This document shows, in pieces, positions 1 through 8,535 of a DNA stretch of 61,609 nt. Source of the DNA: Amycolatopsis palatopharyngis (GTDB lineage: Bacteria; Actinomycetota; Actinomycetes; Mycobacteriales; Pseudonocardiaceae); contig NZ_PQHZ01000039.1 of assembly GCF_003385185.1 (NCBI RefSeq), positions 1 through 61,609 of the forward strand. Reading direction: 5' to 3'. Positions within the stretch are counted from its first letter, which is position 1. Each line of letters begins with the position of its first letter. The notes beneath the pieces were generated by a model. That model did no database searches and was not told the origin of the DNA. It saw only the letters and a program-made list of their open reading frames with translations. Made by a program: the position numbers and the translations under genes.

Positions 1-306
1 GGTGGGGTCTTCGGGGGTGGCGTCGCCACTGGTGGCCGACTGGGCGGCCTCGTCCGACTCGCGGTTCGTCTCGGTCCGCGGCTCGTCGTTGTCGAAACTC
101 GCGGGTACGCGCTTGAGGTGCTTGGTCATCGAACGCACGAGGAACGCCACCGCGATCAGGAACAGGATCAGCAACAGCAGGCCGACCGGCGAGGACTTAC
201 CGAAGTCCTGCCCCTGCCCGCCGCCCTCACCGTCGTCCTGCTGAGCGAGCAGCAGGGCACCGGTGGTGACCGGCGCGGCCGCGAAGGCCGGTAGCGCGAG
301 GGTCAT
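1..306 (-). CDS. Small single-pass membrane protein downstream of mca (3' part cut by window edge)
   Basis: Reading the minus strand from the ATG at 306 gives 102 codons without a stop up to the window edge, so the C-terminus is missing. An alanine-rich N-terminus is followed by a Gly/Gln/Asp-rich linker, one strong membrane span (around residues 41-58) and a charged acidic tail. The start overlaps the mca stop as ATGA, so translation is probably coupled to mca. Position and architecture match the small membrane protein next to mca in M. tuberculosis (Rv1081c). Its function is unknown. Confidence 0.75.
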   Translation of the reverse strand, partial: MTLALPAFAAAPVTTGALLLAQQDDGEGGGQGQDFGKSSPVGLLLLILFLIAVAFLVRSMTKHLKRVPASFDNDEPRTETNRESDEAAQSATSGDATPEDPT

Positions 307-1220
307 GTGTGCACCTTCTCCGTAATTCCCGCGAACAGATCATCCTCCGGAAGCGTGCTGTCCACCAGCGAACGGACCAGCTCGTACTCCTCGGTCGGCC
401 ACAGTGTGCGCTGCACCTCCAGCGGCACCGCGAACCACCTGCTGTTCGGGTCGATCTGCGTGGCGTGTGCCCTGAGGGCCTCGTCCCGCACGTCGAAGTA
501 CTCCCCGCACTCGACCCTCGTGGTCACCCGCTCCATGACGTCGGGCTTGTCGGGATCCCACTTCTCCAGCCACTCGCCGTAGGGCGACTCCATGCCAGCC
601 TCGATCAACGCCTCGTGGAACGCCTGCATCCTGGCCCTGGAGAAGCCGTGCATGTAGTACAGCTTCAACGGCTGCCACGGATCGCCCGCCTCGGGGTAGC
701 GATCCGGGTCCGCGGCCGCGTCGAACGCGGCCATGGAGACCTCGTGGCAGCGGATGTGGTCGGGGTGCGGGTAGCCGCCGTTCTCGTCGTAGGTGAGCAC
801 GACGTGTGGGCGGAACTCACGAATCGCCTGCACCAGCGGCCCGGTGGCCTCCTCGAGCGGAACGACGGCGAAACAGCCCTCGGGCAGCGGGGGCAGCGGA
901 TCACCCTCGGGCAGCCCGGAGTCGACGAATCCGAGCCAGCGGTGCTGAACACCGAGCAGCTTCGCGGCCCGTGCCATCTCCTCGCGGCGGATCTCGGTCA
1001 TGTTCTCGTGCACGTCCGGACGATCCATCGCCGGGTTCAGCACACTGCCCGCCTCGCCTCCGGTGCAGGTCACGACCATGACCTCGTGCCCGTCGGCGAC
1101 GTACCGCGCCATGGTGGCCGCGCCCTTGCTCGACTCGTCGTCCGGGTGCGCGTGCACCGCCATCAGCCGGAATCCCGAACTCGTACCCGTCTCTCCGCCA
1201 ACTCCCGCCATCACCGGCAT
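303..1220 (-). CDS. mca: Mycothiol S-conjugate amidase
   Basis: Cleaves mycothiol S-conjugates into a mercapturic acid and GlcN-inositol, a cytosolic detoxification step in actinobacteria. The 305-residue protein has the zinc-binding AHPDDE motif near residue 25 and a second metal-binding HPDH motif, with TYDENGGYPHPDH typical of Mca. The SSKGAATMARY stretch after AHPDDE favours Mca over the deacetylase MshB. An AAGGGA sequence lies just before the ATG at 1220; an ATG three codons in is an alternative start. The next gene overlaps by ATGA, so the two form an operon. Confidence 0.93.
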   Translation of the reverse strand: MPVMAGVGGETGTSSGFRLMAVHAHPDDESSKGAATMARYVADGHEVMVVTCTGGEAGSVLNPAMDRPDVHENMTEIRREEMARAAKLLGVQHRWLGFVDSGLPEGDPLPPLPEGCFAVVPLEEATGPLVQAIREFRPHVVLTYDENGGYPHPDHIRCHEVSMAAFDAAADPDRYPEAGDPWQPLKLYYMHGFSRARMQAFHEALIEAGMESPYGEWLEKWDPDKPDVMERVTTRVECGEYFDVRDEALRAHATQIDPNSRWFAVPLEVQRTLWPTEEYELVRSLVDSTLPEDDLFAGITEKVHT

Positions 1221-1347
1221 GGTCCCTTCTCGTCCGAACGGTTCGGACCCTCGCGGCCCCAGTTCCTCGCGTAAGCGGATACTCGTAGAGCGAGGTGTTT
1301 ATTCCATTGTCCCCACCACCACGTCCTGACCGATCGGAGGCCCGGGT

Positions 1348-1794
1348 TTGAGCAACGGCCACACCGCCGCCCCAGGCGGCAATACCGTCCGGTCGGTTCC
1401 GGCGGGCCGGTACGGGCGGCCACGACGCCCGACCCCGCGCTGGCGGGTGTGGGTAATCGCGCTGATCGCCATTGTCGCCGGGTCGGTTGCCGCCTATGTG
1501 GGTTACAGCAACCTCGCGGCGGCCCCGATCGAAGCACAGCGGCTCAGCTTCGACGAGCTGCCGAACAATGCCATGGAGATCACCCTCGACGTGCGCAGGG
1601 ATGACCCGCAACGCCCCGCGGTCTGCATCGTGCGGGTGCGTGCGCTCAACGGGACGGAGAGCGGCAGGCGAGAAGTCCTCGTTCCGCCCGGCGACACCGT
1701 GATCTCCGCTACCATCCAGAGCATCGGACGCCCGGTCACCGCCGACGTGTTCGGTTGCTCGTACGATGTGCCTGCCTACCTGTCAAGCCAATAG
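1348..1794 (+). CDS. DUF4307 membrane-anchored protein
   Basis: 148 residues: a basic, proline-rich N-terminal tail, one membrane span at about residues 32-52, then a compact extracytoplasmic domain with a conserved Cys pair (CIVRVRA and GCSYD). This matches the actinobacterial DUF4307 family, which sits divergently beside mca (Rv1083 in M. tuberculosis). The start is TTG at 1348, chosen because GGAGG at 1336-1340 is ideally spaced. The function is unknown; proximity to mca is conserved context rather than proof of a shared pathway. Confidence 0.85.
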   Translation: MSNGHTAAPGGNTVRSVPAGRYGRPRRPTPRWRVWVIALIAIVAGSVAAYVGYSNLAAAPIEAQRLSFDELPNNAMEITLDVRRDDPQRPAVCIVRVRALNGTESGRREVLVPPGDTVISATIQSIGRPVTADVFGCSYDVPAYLSSQ

Positions 1795-1850
1795 CGGCCA
1801 ACGGGGTGAATGGTGCGGTCAGCGCCGGGAAATGGATTGCGCGTCCGGGC

Positions 1851-1875
1851 TTGACACCGCATATCGTGATATCCT
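1851..1875 (+). promoter_or_regulatory. Candidate greA promoter
   Basis: A consensus-like TTGACA (1851-1856) is followed by an extended -10-like TGATATCCT (1867-1875). The hexamer spacing (13 bp) is too short for a standard sigma-A pair, so either the extended -10 works alone or another -10 is used. Transcription would begin near 1882, right at the hairpin annotated next. Confidence 0.35.
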
Positions 1876-1885
1876 GATCTACCGG

Positions 1886-1911
1886 CACGGCCCCTGGCGG
1901 GCCGTGTTTTT
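1886..1911 (+). terminator. Intrinsic terminator-like hairpin in the greA leader
   Basis: A perfect 8-bp stem CACGGCCC/GGGCCGTG with a 5-nt loop is followed directly by TTTTT. It lies 75 nt after the DUF4307 stop and about 90 nt before greA. It could end DUF4307 transcription or, if the upstream promoter is real, form the 5' end of the greA mRNA. Confidence 0.65.
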
Positions 1912-2000
1912 CCATATCTCTGCCGCGTTGGCACGCCACGCCCGCGCGGCAGCCGGCTTGTATACCCAAGACCGGCAGGCCCTAGGAGGAGATGGTGACC

Positions 2001-2489
2001 GTGAGCGACACCAAGGTGACCTGGTTGACCCAGGATGCCTACGACAGGCTCAAGCACGAGCTCGACGAGCTGATCGAGAATCGTCCGGTCATCGCTGCGA
2101 AGATCAACGACAGCCGGGAAGAGGGAGACCTCAAGGAGAACGGTGGCTACCACGCGGCCCGCGAGGAACAGGGCCAGCAGGAAGCCCGTATCCGGCACCT
2201 GCAGGAGCTGCTGCGCACCGCGAAGGTGGGCGAAGCGCCGGCGAATGACGGTGTCGCCGAACCCGGCATGGTTCTGACCGTGCGCTACGAAGGCGATGAC
2301 GAGGACGAGCAGTTCTTGCTGGCGACCCGTGAAGAAGGTGCGGAAGGGGCGATGGAGGTCTACTCGCCCGACTCCCCGCTCGGCAAGGCCCTGCTCGGCG
2401 CCAAGGAGGGCGAGGCGCGTGAGTACGAGCTGCCCAACGGCAACAAGCAGAAGGTCACGCTCGTGAAGGCCGTGCCGTACAGCAGCTGA
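2001..2489 (+). CDS. greA: Transcription elongation factor GreA
   Basis: GreA enters the RNA polymerase secondary channel and stimulates cleavage of backtracked transcripts. The N-terminal coiled coil contains the family signature REEGDLKENGGYHAAREEQ with the acidic tip residues, and the C-terminal FKBP-like domain follows. Length (162 residues) is normal. The frame is open from an ATG at 1992, but AGGAGGA (1984-1990) is too close to that ATG. The GTG at 2001 gives SD spacing of 10 and an N-terminus (MSDTKVTWLTQ) matching mycobacterial GreA. GTG at 1995 is another option. Confidence 0.95.
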   Translation: MSDTKVTWLTQDAYDRLKHELDELIENRPVIAAKINDSREEGDLKENGGYHAAREEQGQQEARIRHLQELLRTAKVGEAPANDGVAEPGMVLTVRYEGDDEDEQFLLATREEGAEGAMEVYSPDSPLGKALLGAKEGEAREYELPNGNKQKVTLVKAVPYSS

Positions 2490-2594
2490 GCCTGCGGCCG
2501 AGCGGCCACCGTCTTTAGCGCCCGCCGAAGCCGCTGTATCCAGCGCTGAGGCAGCGATCCAGCGCCAGCGCGGCTGACGCGACAACGCGGACAA

Positions 2595-2643
2595 CAGTTC
2601 GGGGCTCCCTGGTGCATTCGATGCACCGAGGGGCCCCGAACTG
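2595..2643 (+). terminator. Long nested hairpin after greA
   Basis: An outer perfect 11-bp stem (2595-2605 with 2633-2643) encloses an inner perfect 7-bp stem (2611-2617 with 2621-2627). No T-tract follows. It is probably a non-canonical actinobacterial terminator or 3'-end stabiliser for greA. Confidence 0.6.
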
Positions 2644-2719
2644 TGTGTATCCAGCTTCGTGAAGCGGTAAGTTGACGGATACGGGTTGTTGACGAGCGCG
2701 CTGAACTGGGGTTTCGACG

Positions 2720-3529
2720 ATGGCTGAACACCTGCCCATCTGTGTGGCGTGTGGCACGCAGTACGCCAAGGCGCGGACCGACTGCCCGATCTGCACGGAC
2801 GAGCGCCAGTACGTCCCCCGGAACGGACAGCAGTGGACCGATCTGGAGACGCTGCGCGCCGGGGACTACGCCGTGCGGACCGAGAAGCAGGGCGCGGGCA
2901 TCATCGGCATCGGTTCCCAGCCCTCGTTCGCCATCGGACAGCGGGCGCTGCTCGTCCAGGCGGAGTCGGGCAACCTCCTGTGGGACTGTGTCGACTACCT
3001 CGACGACGACGTCGTGTCGGCCGTCAACGACCTCGGCGGCATCACCGGCATCGCCATCAGTCACCCGCACTACTACACGACGATGATCGACTGGAGTCGC
3101 GCCTTCGACGTGCCGGTCCACCTGCACGAGAACGACCGGCAGTGGGTCGGCCGTCCCGATCCGGCCATCGAGTTCTGGAGCGGCAGCACGAAACAGCTCG
3201 CGGCGGATCTGACGCTGATCAACCTCGGTGTCCACTTCGCGGGCGGGACCGTGCTGCACTGGCGTGACGGCGAACAGGGCAGGGGTGCGCTGCTGTCCGG
3301 CGATATCGTCCAGGTAATCCCGGATCGGACGCATGTGGGATTCATGTACAGCTACCCCAATCTGATTCCGGAACGGCCGAGCGTGGTTCGCGACGCCGCA
3401 CGCATGCTGGAGCCGTACCGGTTCGACGCCATCTACGGCGCCTGGTGGGACGCCGTCGTCCCCGAGGACGGGCACGAGATCGTCCAGCGGTCCGCCCGGC
3501 GCTACCTGGACCACGTCTCGTCGTCCTAG
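2720..3529 (+). CDS. Metallo-beta-lactamase-fold protein with N-terminal zinc ribbon
   Basis: 269 residues. Cys8, Cys11, Cys22 and Cys25 form two CxxC knuckles, a likely zinc ribbon. The rest resembles an MBL-fold hydrolase (LLWDCVDYL, IAISHPHYYTT, VHLHEND, LLSGDIVQVIPD). The usual HxHxDH metal motif is HPHYY, so one metal site is altered; such proteins may bind one metal or act non-hydrolytically. It precedes the molybdopterin oxidoreductase on the same strand with a 128-nt gap. The substrate is unknown. Confidence 0.75.
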   Translation: MAEHLPICVACGTQYAKARTDCPICTDERQYVPRNGQQWTDLETLRAGDYAVRTEKQGAGIIGIGSQPSFAIGQRALLVQAESGNLLWDCVDYLDDDVVSAVNDLGGITGIAISHPHYYTTMIDWSRAFDVPVHLHENDRQWVGRPDPAIEFWSGSTKQLAADLTLINLGVHFAGGTVLHWRDGEQGRGALLSGDIVQVIPDRTHVGFMYSYPNLIPERPSVVRDAARMLEPYRFDAIYGAWWDAVVPEDGHEIVQRSARRYLDHVSSS

Positions 3530-3657
3530 ACGGCCCCGAACGCCGCGCATGAGGGTGCGCACCTGTCTCCGGGGTGTTCCCGTTCGTGATCGAGGTTTGA
3601 CCGAGCAGGAACGCCGGGTATCGCTTGGTCCATCGCCGACGGAGACCGGAGTGGGAC

Positions 3658-6198
3658 ATGTCTGATCGCATCGCCAACATCTGGGGCCAGCGAAATCCAC
3701 ATGCGCGGGACACGCCATGGCCGGTCCGGCTCGATCAGCATCTCGAGCAGGGCGTGGCGGAAGCCGACGTGCAGCGGTGGGTGCAGTCGGCGTGCGTGCT
3801 GTGCAGCAACGGGTGTGCCTGCGATATCGCCGTCAAGGACGGCCGGATGGTCGGGATCCGTGGCCGGGTGGACGACGTCGTCAATCACGGCAGACTCGGC
3901 CCGAAGGGCTTGTACAGCTCCTGGCAGTGGAACGGACGGGACCGGCTCACCCGGCCACTGGTCCGCGAGGGCGGGGAGCTGGTCGAGTCCGACTGGGACA
4001 CCGCCATGGATCGGATCGTGCGTCGCTCGCGGCAACTGCTCGACGACGTCGGCCCCTCATCGCACGGCTTCTACACCAGCGGCCAGTTGTTTCTCGAGGA
4101 GTACTACACGCTCGCCGTCATCGGAAAAGCCGGCCTCGGCACGCCGCATATGGACGGCAACACCCGATTGTGTACGGCCACGGCCGCCGCGGCGATGAAG
4201 GAAAGCTTCGGCTCCGACGGCCAGCCCGGTAGCTACACCGACATCGATTCCTGTGACGCGATCTTCCTGTTCGGACACAACATGGCCGAAACGCAGACCG
4301 TGTTGTGGATGCGGATCCTGGACCGGCTGCACGGGCCGGACCGGCCAAAGATCGTCGTGGTCGACCCGAGACTGACCAAGGTGGCGGAGGCCGCGATCGA
4401 CTCGGGGGGCGTTCACCTCGCGCCGCTGCCCGGTACGAACCTGGCGTTGATGAACGGCTTGGTGCAGCAGCTCATCGAGCAAGGATGGGTCGACGAGGAG
4501 TACGTCTCGGCCCACACGCTGGGCTTCGACGAGCTCGCGCGCACGGTCGAGTCCTGTACTCCGGAAGCGGTCGGCGAGATCTGCCAGGTCCCAGCAGCGG
4601 ACATTCGCCGGGCAGCCGAGATCTTCGGTACGTCCGGGCGCGTGCTGTCGACCGTTCTGCAGGGCTTCTATCAGTCCCATCAGGCCACTGCGGCCTCCTG
4701 CCAGGTGAACAACCTGCACCTGCTGCGCGGACTGATCGGGCGTCCCGGCTGCGGCGTGCTGCAGATGAACGGGCAGCCGACCGCCCAGAACACCCGAGAG
4801 TGCGGCGCCGACGGCGATCTGCCCGGGTTCCGCAACTGGGACAATCAGGACCATATCGACCAGCTGGCCGAACTGTGGAACGTGGACCCGCTCGTCATTC
4901 CGCACTGGGCGCCGCCGACCCACGCGATGCAGATCTGGCGCTACGCCGAGCAGGGATCGATCAACTTCCTGTGGATCTCGGCGACCAACCCCGCGGTGTC
5001 GATGCCCGAACTCCCGCGTATCCGGGAAATACTCCGGCGTGAGGACCTGTTCGTGGTCGTGCAGGACGGCTTCCGCAACGAGACCGCCGAATTCGCCGAC
5101 GTGGTGCTGCCCGCGGCGCTCTGGGGAGAGAAGCAGGGCACCTTCACCAATGTCAACCGCACCGTGCACCTGTCGGACAAGGCGGTCGATCCACCCGGCG
5201 AGGCTCGCAGCGATCTCGACATCTTCCTCGACTACGCCCGGCGCATGGACCTGCGCGATCGCGACGGGGAACCGATCATCAAGTGGAGTGGTCCCGAAGA
5301 CGCGTTCGAGGCGTGGAAGGCATGTACTCGAGGCCGGTTGTGCGACTACACCGGCCTTTCCTACGAAAAGCTCCGCGGTGGCAGCGGAATTCCCTGGCCC
5401 TGTAATGAGGACCATCCCGAAGGCAGCGACCGGCTGTACGCCGACGGCGTGTTCCCCACTGCTCCCGAGGTGTGTGAGAGCTTCGGGCACGATCTGCTGA
5501 CCGGCGGTGTGATCCCACCGATGAAGTACCGCGCGTCACAACCGGATGGACGGGCTTTCCTCAGGGCCGCCGAGTACACGGCGTTGCCGGAAGGCCCGAG
5601 CGAGGATTACCCGTACGTCTGCACCACCGGGCGCACGGTCTACCACTTCCACACCCGCACGAAGACCGGCCGCTCCCGGCAGCTTCGCAACGCCGCTCCG
5701 GGGCCGTGGGTGGAACTCTCACCTGGCGACGCCGCGGCTCTGGGCGTCGCCGAGGGTGATCTGGTTCGCGTCGAATCCCGTCGTGGGGCCATGGAGGCAC
5801 CCGCGAGGGTCGGTCGTGGCATCGACGGCACGGTTTTCCTCCCGTTCCACTATGGATACTGGGACTCGACCGGTACCGGCGGCCCGGATGGCGGGCAGCC
5901 GCGCGCGGCGAACGAACTGACGCAGACCGAATGGGATCCGGTATCCAAACAACCGTTGTTCAAGGTGTCCGCCGTCCGGGTCACGAAGCTCGCCCCAGGC
6001 CACGGTCCCGCTCCGGCGCCCACCACGACCGCGTCCGCCCCGCACGACCCGGCCGGTGCACCGCCCACCCGTGGAGATCAGGACGCTGAAACGCGGGAGG
6101 AGCCCGAGGCGGCCGCCCCGCCTGCCCCGGTACCCAGTCCGGAGCACAGTCCCGGCATACCGGCCCCGGTGTTGCCGCGAGCCGCGAGGAAGGGCTGA
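3658..6198 (+). CDS. Molybdopterin oxidoreductase (nitrate reductase/formate dehydrogenase-like)
   Basis: 846 residues from the ATG at 3658, which has a GGAG upstream and fits the family better than an earlier in-frame GTG at 3625. An N-terminal Fe-S segment has Cys46, Cys49, Cys53 and Cys55; the position where relatives carry the fourth cluster Cys is Gly81 (GRLGPKG). Cys172 in NTRLCTAT is the probable Mo ligand. Bis-MGD-binding and C-terminal dinucleotide-binding domains follow, then an 80-residue Pro/Ala-rich tail. No Tat signal is visible, so it is likely cytoplasmic. The substrate cannot be deduced. The next gene starts 3 nt after the stop. Confidence 0.85.
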   Translation: MSDRIANIWGQRNPHARDTPWPVRLDQHLEQGVAEADVQRWVQSACVLCSNGCACDIAVKDGRMVGIRGRVDDVVNHGRLGPKGLYSSWQWNGRDRLTRPLVREGGELVESDWDTAMDRIVRRSRQLLDDVGPSSHGFYTSGQLFLEEYYTLAVIGKAGLGTPHMDGNTRLCTATAAAAMKESFGSDGQPGSYTDIDSCDAIFLFGHNMAETQTVLWMRILDRLHGPDRPKIVVVDPRLTKVAEAAIDSGGVHLAPLPGTNLALMNGLVQQLIEQGWVDEEYVSAHTLGFDELARTVESCTPEAVGEICQVPAADIRRAAEIFGTSGRVLSTVLQGFYQSHQATAASCQVNNLHLLRGLIGRPGCGVLQMNGQPTAQNTRECGADGDLPGFRNWDNQDHIDQLAELWNVDPLVIPHWAPPTHAMQIWRYAEQGSINFLWISATNPAVSMPELPRIREILRREDLFVVVQDGFRNETAEFADVVLPAALWGEKQGTFTNVNRTVHLSDKAVDPPGEARSDLDIFLDYARRMDLRDRDGEPIIKWSGPEDAFEAWKACTRGRLCDYTGLSYEKLRGGSGIPWPCNEDHPEGSDRLYADGVFPTAPEVCESFGHDLLTGGVIPPMKYRASQPDGRAFLRAAEYTALPEGPSEDYPYVCTTGRTVYHFHTRTKTGRSRQLRNAAPGPWVELSPGDAAALGVAEGDLVRVESRRGAMEAPARVGRGIDGTVFLPFHYGYWDSTGTGGPDGGQPRAANELTQTEWDPVSKQPLFKVSAVRVTKLAPGHGPAPAPTTTASAPHDPAGAPPTRGDQDAETREEPEAAAPPAPVPSPEHSPGIPAPVLPRAARKG

Positions 6199-6201
6199 AC
6201 C

Positions 6202-6660
6202 ATGCACCTGCCTACCTATGTCGGCTTGCTCGACTCCTCGCTGCGCACCCTTGCCGACGCTTTTCGTCAGGTCAGCGAGGGACACGGCGAGGAGCCCGAC
6301 GTCCACCACCTCTGCAACGTTCTCGCCGGACGGATCGACGGGCAGGTGGAAACGCTGGCCCCGATAGTGCGGCGCTACGGTGAGAAACGCGAGCAGGAGC
6401 CCGAACAACTGTATGCGGCCGGACTGCGAAACACCCGCAGTGGCGGCCTCGGACTGTTGCGGGACCTGCAGGACCTGTACATGCTGAGCTCGTTCGTGGA
6501 AATGACCTGGACGGTCGTCGGACAGGCGGCGCAGGGTCTTCGCGACAGGGAACTCCTGCACATCGTGCACTCGTGCGACGAGGAAACCTCACGGCAACTG
6601 CAGTGGTTACGGACCCGGATCAAGCAAGCAGCCCCGCAGGCCCTCATCGCCGCCAAGTAG
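6202..6660 (+). CDS. All-helical protein coupled to the molybdopterin oxidoreductase
   Basis: 152 residues, not recognised. The sequence suggests a four-helix bundle (ferritin-like or haemerythrin-like), with scattered His, Glu and Cys but no complete di-iron motif that I can see. It starts 3 nt after the molybdopterin enzyme, so it is almost surely co-translated. It may act as an accessory, chaperone or electron-transfer subunit; this is inferred from context only. Confidence 0.7.
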   Translation: MHLPTYVGLLDSSLRTLADAFRQVSEGHGEEPDVHHLCNVLAGRIDGQVETLAPIVRRYGEKREQEPEQLYAAGLRNTRSGGLGLLRDLQDLYMLSSFVEMTWTVVGQAAQGLRDRELLHIVHSCDEETSRQLQWLRTRIKQAAPQALIAAK

Positions 6661-6687
6661 GCCAGTCGCGGCAACTGAACCCTTCGA

Positions 6688-7167
6688 TCAGTTCGAGTCC
6701 TGCGCGGTCCGCTCCAGCAGTGGCCGCACCCGCGGCGGTACCGGCGTGGAGAGCGCGATCGACGTCGAGGTACGACGTACGTCCGGCACGCCGACGACCT
6801 CGTCGATGACCCGCTGCAGGTCGTCGTTGGAACGCGCGACCATGCGCACGAACAGATCTCCCTGTCCGGTGGTGGCGTGCACCTCGCACACCTCGTCGAT
6901 GGCGGCGAGTGCCTCGGCCACCTCGGCGCGCCTGCCCTGGGCGATCTCGAGCACCGCGAACGCGGTCAGCCCGTAGCCCATGGCGGCGAGGTCGAGGGCG
7001 GGCGGGAACCCGTCCAGGATCCCGCGCTCGGTGAGCCGGTCCAGCCGTGCCTGCACGGTGCCCCGCGCGACACCGAGTCTGCGAGCGCATTCGAGCACGC
7101 CGAGCCGCGGAACATCGGTGAGCAGCAGGAGCAGGCGCGCGTCGAGCGCGTCCAGTGCCTCTTCCAC
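6688..7167 (-). CDS. Lrp/AsnC-family regulator, probably of hppD
   Basis: 159 residues: N-terminal winged HTH (LDARLLLLLTDVPRLGVLECARRLGVARGTVQARL) and C-terminal Lrp effector (RAM) domain ending near RTSTSIAL. The GTG at 7167 is chosen because GGAGG lies 7 nt upstream; longer in-frame extensions would run through the operator repeats. It is transcribed divergently from hppD, and two direct repeats lie between the starts. Similar Lrp-type regulators control HPPD genes in other actinobacteria; an aromatic amino acid effector is inferred. Confidence 0.88.
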   Translation of the reverse strand: MEEALDALDARLLLLLTDVPRLGVLECARRLGVARGTVQARLDRLTERGILDGFPPALDLAAMGYGLTAFAVLEIAQGRRAEVAEALAAIDEVCEVHATTGQGDLFVRMVARSNDDLQRVIDEVVGVPDVRRTSTSIALSTPVPPRVRPLLERTAQDSN

Positions 7168-7187
7168 GGTTACGCCTCCGTCTACAC

Positions 7188-7240
7188 AGACTGTCCAGAA
7201 GAACCGGCCGCAACGCAGCCTCACTGGGCAGATTGTCCAA
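7188..7240. promoter_or_regulatory. Two direct repeats AGAYTGTCCAR in the hppD/lrp divergent promoter
   Basis: AGACTGTCCAG (7188-7198) and AGATTGTCCAA (7230-7240) are direct repeats whose starts are 42 bp apart, four DNA turns, so both face the same side of the helix. They lie between the regulator start and the hppD start and are the best candidate operators for the adjacent Lrp-type protein. Confidence 0.55.
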
Positions 7241-7320
7241 TGAAATCCGGCTCTATTGCTCATCTTGCCTTACCGGCGCATCCTTCGGCTACCGCAGTTC
7301 CACCACCGGAGGAAGCCGAT

Positions 7321-8520
7321 ATGACACACACGATCGACCCGAAGGGCCCACTCGACGACGTCAGCTACGACCAGCTGCGCCAGCTCGTCGGACTCGTCGA
7401 CCACGACGCATCGGCCGACCCGTTCCCGGTCAGGGCATTGGACGCAGTGGTGTTCATCGCGGGCAACGCCACCCAGACGGCCTGGTTCTACCAGGTCGCC
7501 TTCGGCATGCAGCTCGTCGCCTACTCGGGACCCGAGACCGGCAACCCCGACCACAAATCGTTCGTGCTGAAGTCCGGCTCCGCGCGCTTCGTCATCACCG
7601 GAGGCGTTCGCCCGGACTCCCCGCTGCTCGACCACCACCGCAGGCACGGCGACGGCGTGATCGACCTCGCGCTGGAGGTCACCGACGTGGACAAGTGCAT
7701 CGACCACGCGCGCGCCCAGGGCGCCACGGTCCTGGAGGAGCCGCACGACGTCTCCGACGAGCACGGCACGGTGCGCAGGGCCGCCATCGCCACCTACGGC
7801 GACACCCGCCACACGCTGATCGACCGCTCCAGGTACGCGGGTCCGTACCTGCCGGGTTACCAGGCACGGGAAAGTACGGTCCGGCGCCCGGAGGGCGCAC
7901 CGAAGCGCCTCTTCCAGGCCGTCGACCACTGCGTCGGCAACGTCGAACTCGGCAAGATGGACTACTGGGTGGACTGGTACCACCGCGTGATGGGCTTCGT
8001 GAACATGGCGGAGTTCGTCGGCGACGACATCGCCACCGACTACTCGGCGTTGATGAGCAAGGTGGTGTCCAACGGCAACCACCGGGTGAAGTTCCCCCTG
8101 AACGAACCGGCGATCGCGAAGAAGAAGTCACAGATCGACGAGTACCTGGAGTTCTACGGCGGACCAGGCTGCCAGCACATCGCGCTGGCGACCGGCGACA
8201 TCCTCGCCACTGTCACCGCGATGCGCGCGGCGGGCATCGAGTTCCTGCAGGTCCCGGACTCCTACTACGACGATCCCGAGCTGCGCAAGCGGATCGGCGA
8301 GGTCCGGGTGCCGATCGAGACGCTCAAGGAGCACCGGATCCTGGTGGACCGCGACGAGGACGGCTACCTGCTGCAGATCTTCACCAAGCCGATCGGCGAC
8401 CGTCCCACGGTGTTCTACGAGCTGATCGAGCGGCACGGCTCGCTCGGCTTCGGCATCGGCAACTTCAAGGCGCTGTTCCAGGCGATCGAGCGCGAGCAGG
8501 AGCGCCGCGGCAACCTCTGA
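7321..8520 (+). CDS. hppD: 4-hydroxyphenylpyruvate dioxygenase
   Basis: Converts 4-hydroxyphenylpyruvate to homogentisate in tyrosine degradation, using non-haem Fe(II). 399 residues with two VOC half-domains. Fe ligands are visible as His in DHCVGN, His in CQHIALAT and Glu in FYELIERHG. The C-terminal helix GFGIGNFKALFQAIEREQ is a family hallmark. The ATG at 7321 has GGAGGA 7 nt upstream. Homogentisate dioxygenase is not in this window. Divergent from the Lrp regulator and convergent with ilvA; a family A palindrome pair follows its stop. Confidence 0.97.
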   Translation: MTHTIDPKGPLDDVSYDQLRQLVGLVDHDASADPFPVRALDAVVFIAGNATQTAWFYQVAFGMQLVAYSGPETGNPDHKSFVLKSGSARFVITGGVRPDSPLLDHHRRHGDGVIDLALEVTDVDKCIDHARAQGATVLEEPHDVSDEHGTVRRAAIATYGDTRHTLIDRSRYAGPYLPGYQARESTVRRPEGAPKRLFQAVDHCVGNVELGKMDYWVDWYHRVMGFVNMAEFVGDDIATDYSALMSKVVSNGNHRVKFPLNEPAIAKKKSQIDEYLEFYGGPGCQHIALATGDILATVTAMRAAGIEFLQVPDSYYDDPELRKRIGEVRVPIETLKEHRILVDRDEDGYLLQIFTKPIGDRPTVFYELIERHGSLGFGIGNFKALFQAIEREQERRGNL

Positions 8521-8535
8521 GGCGGCTCGTGGGAG

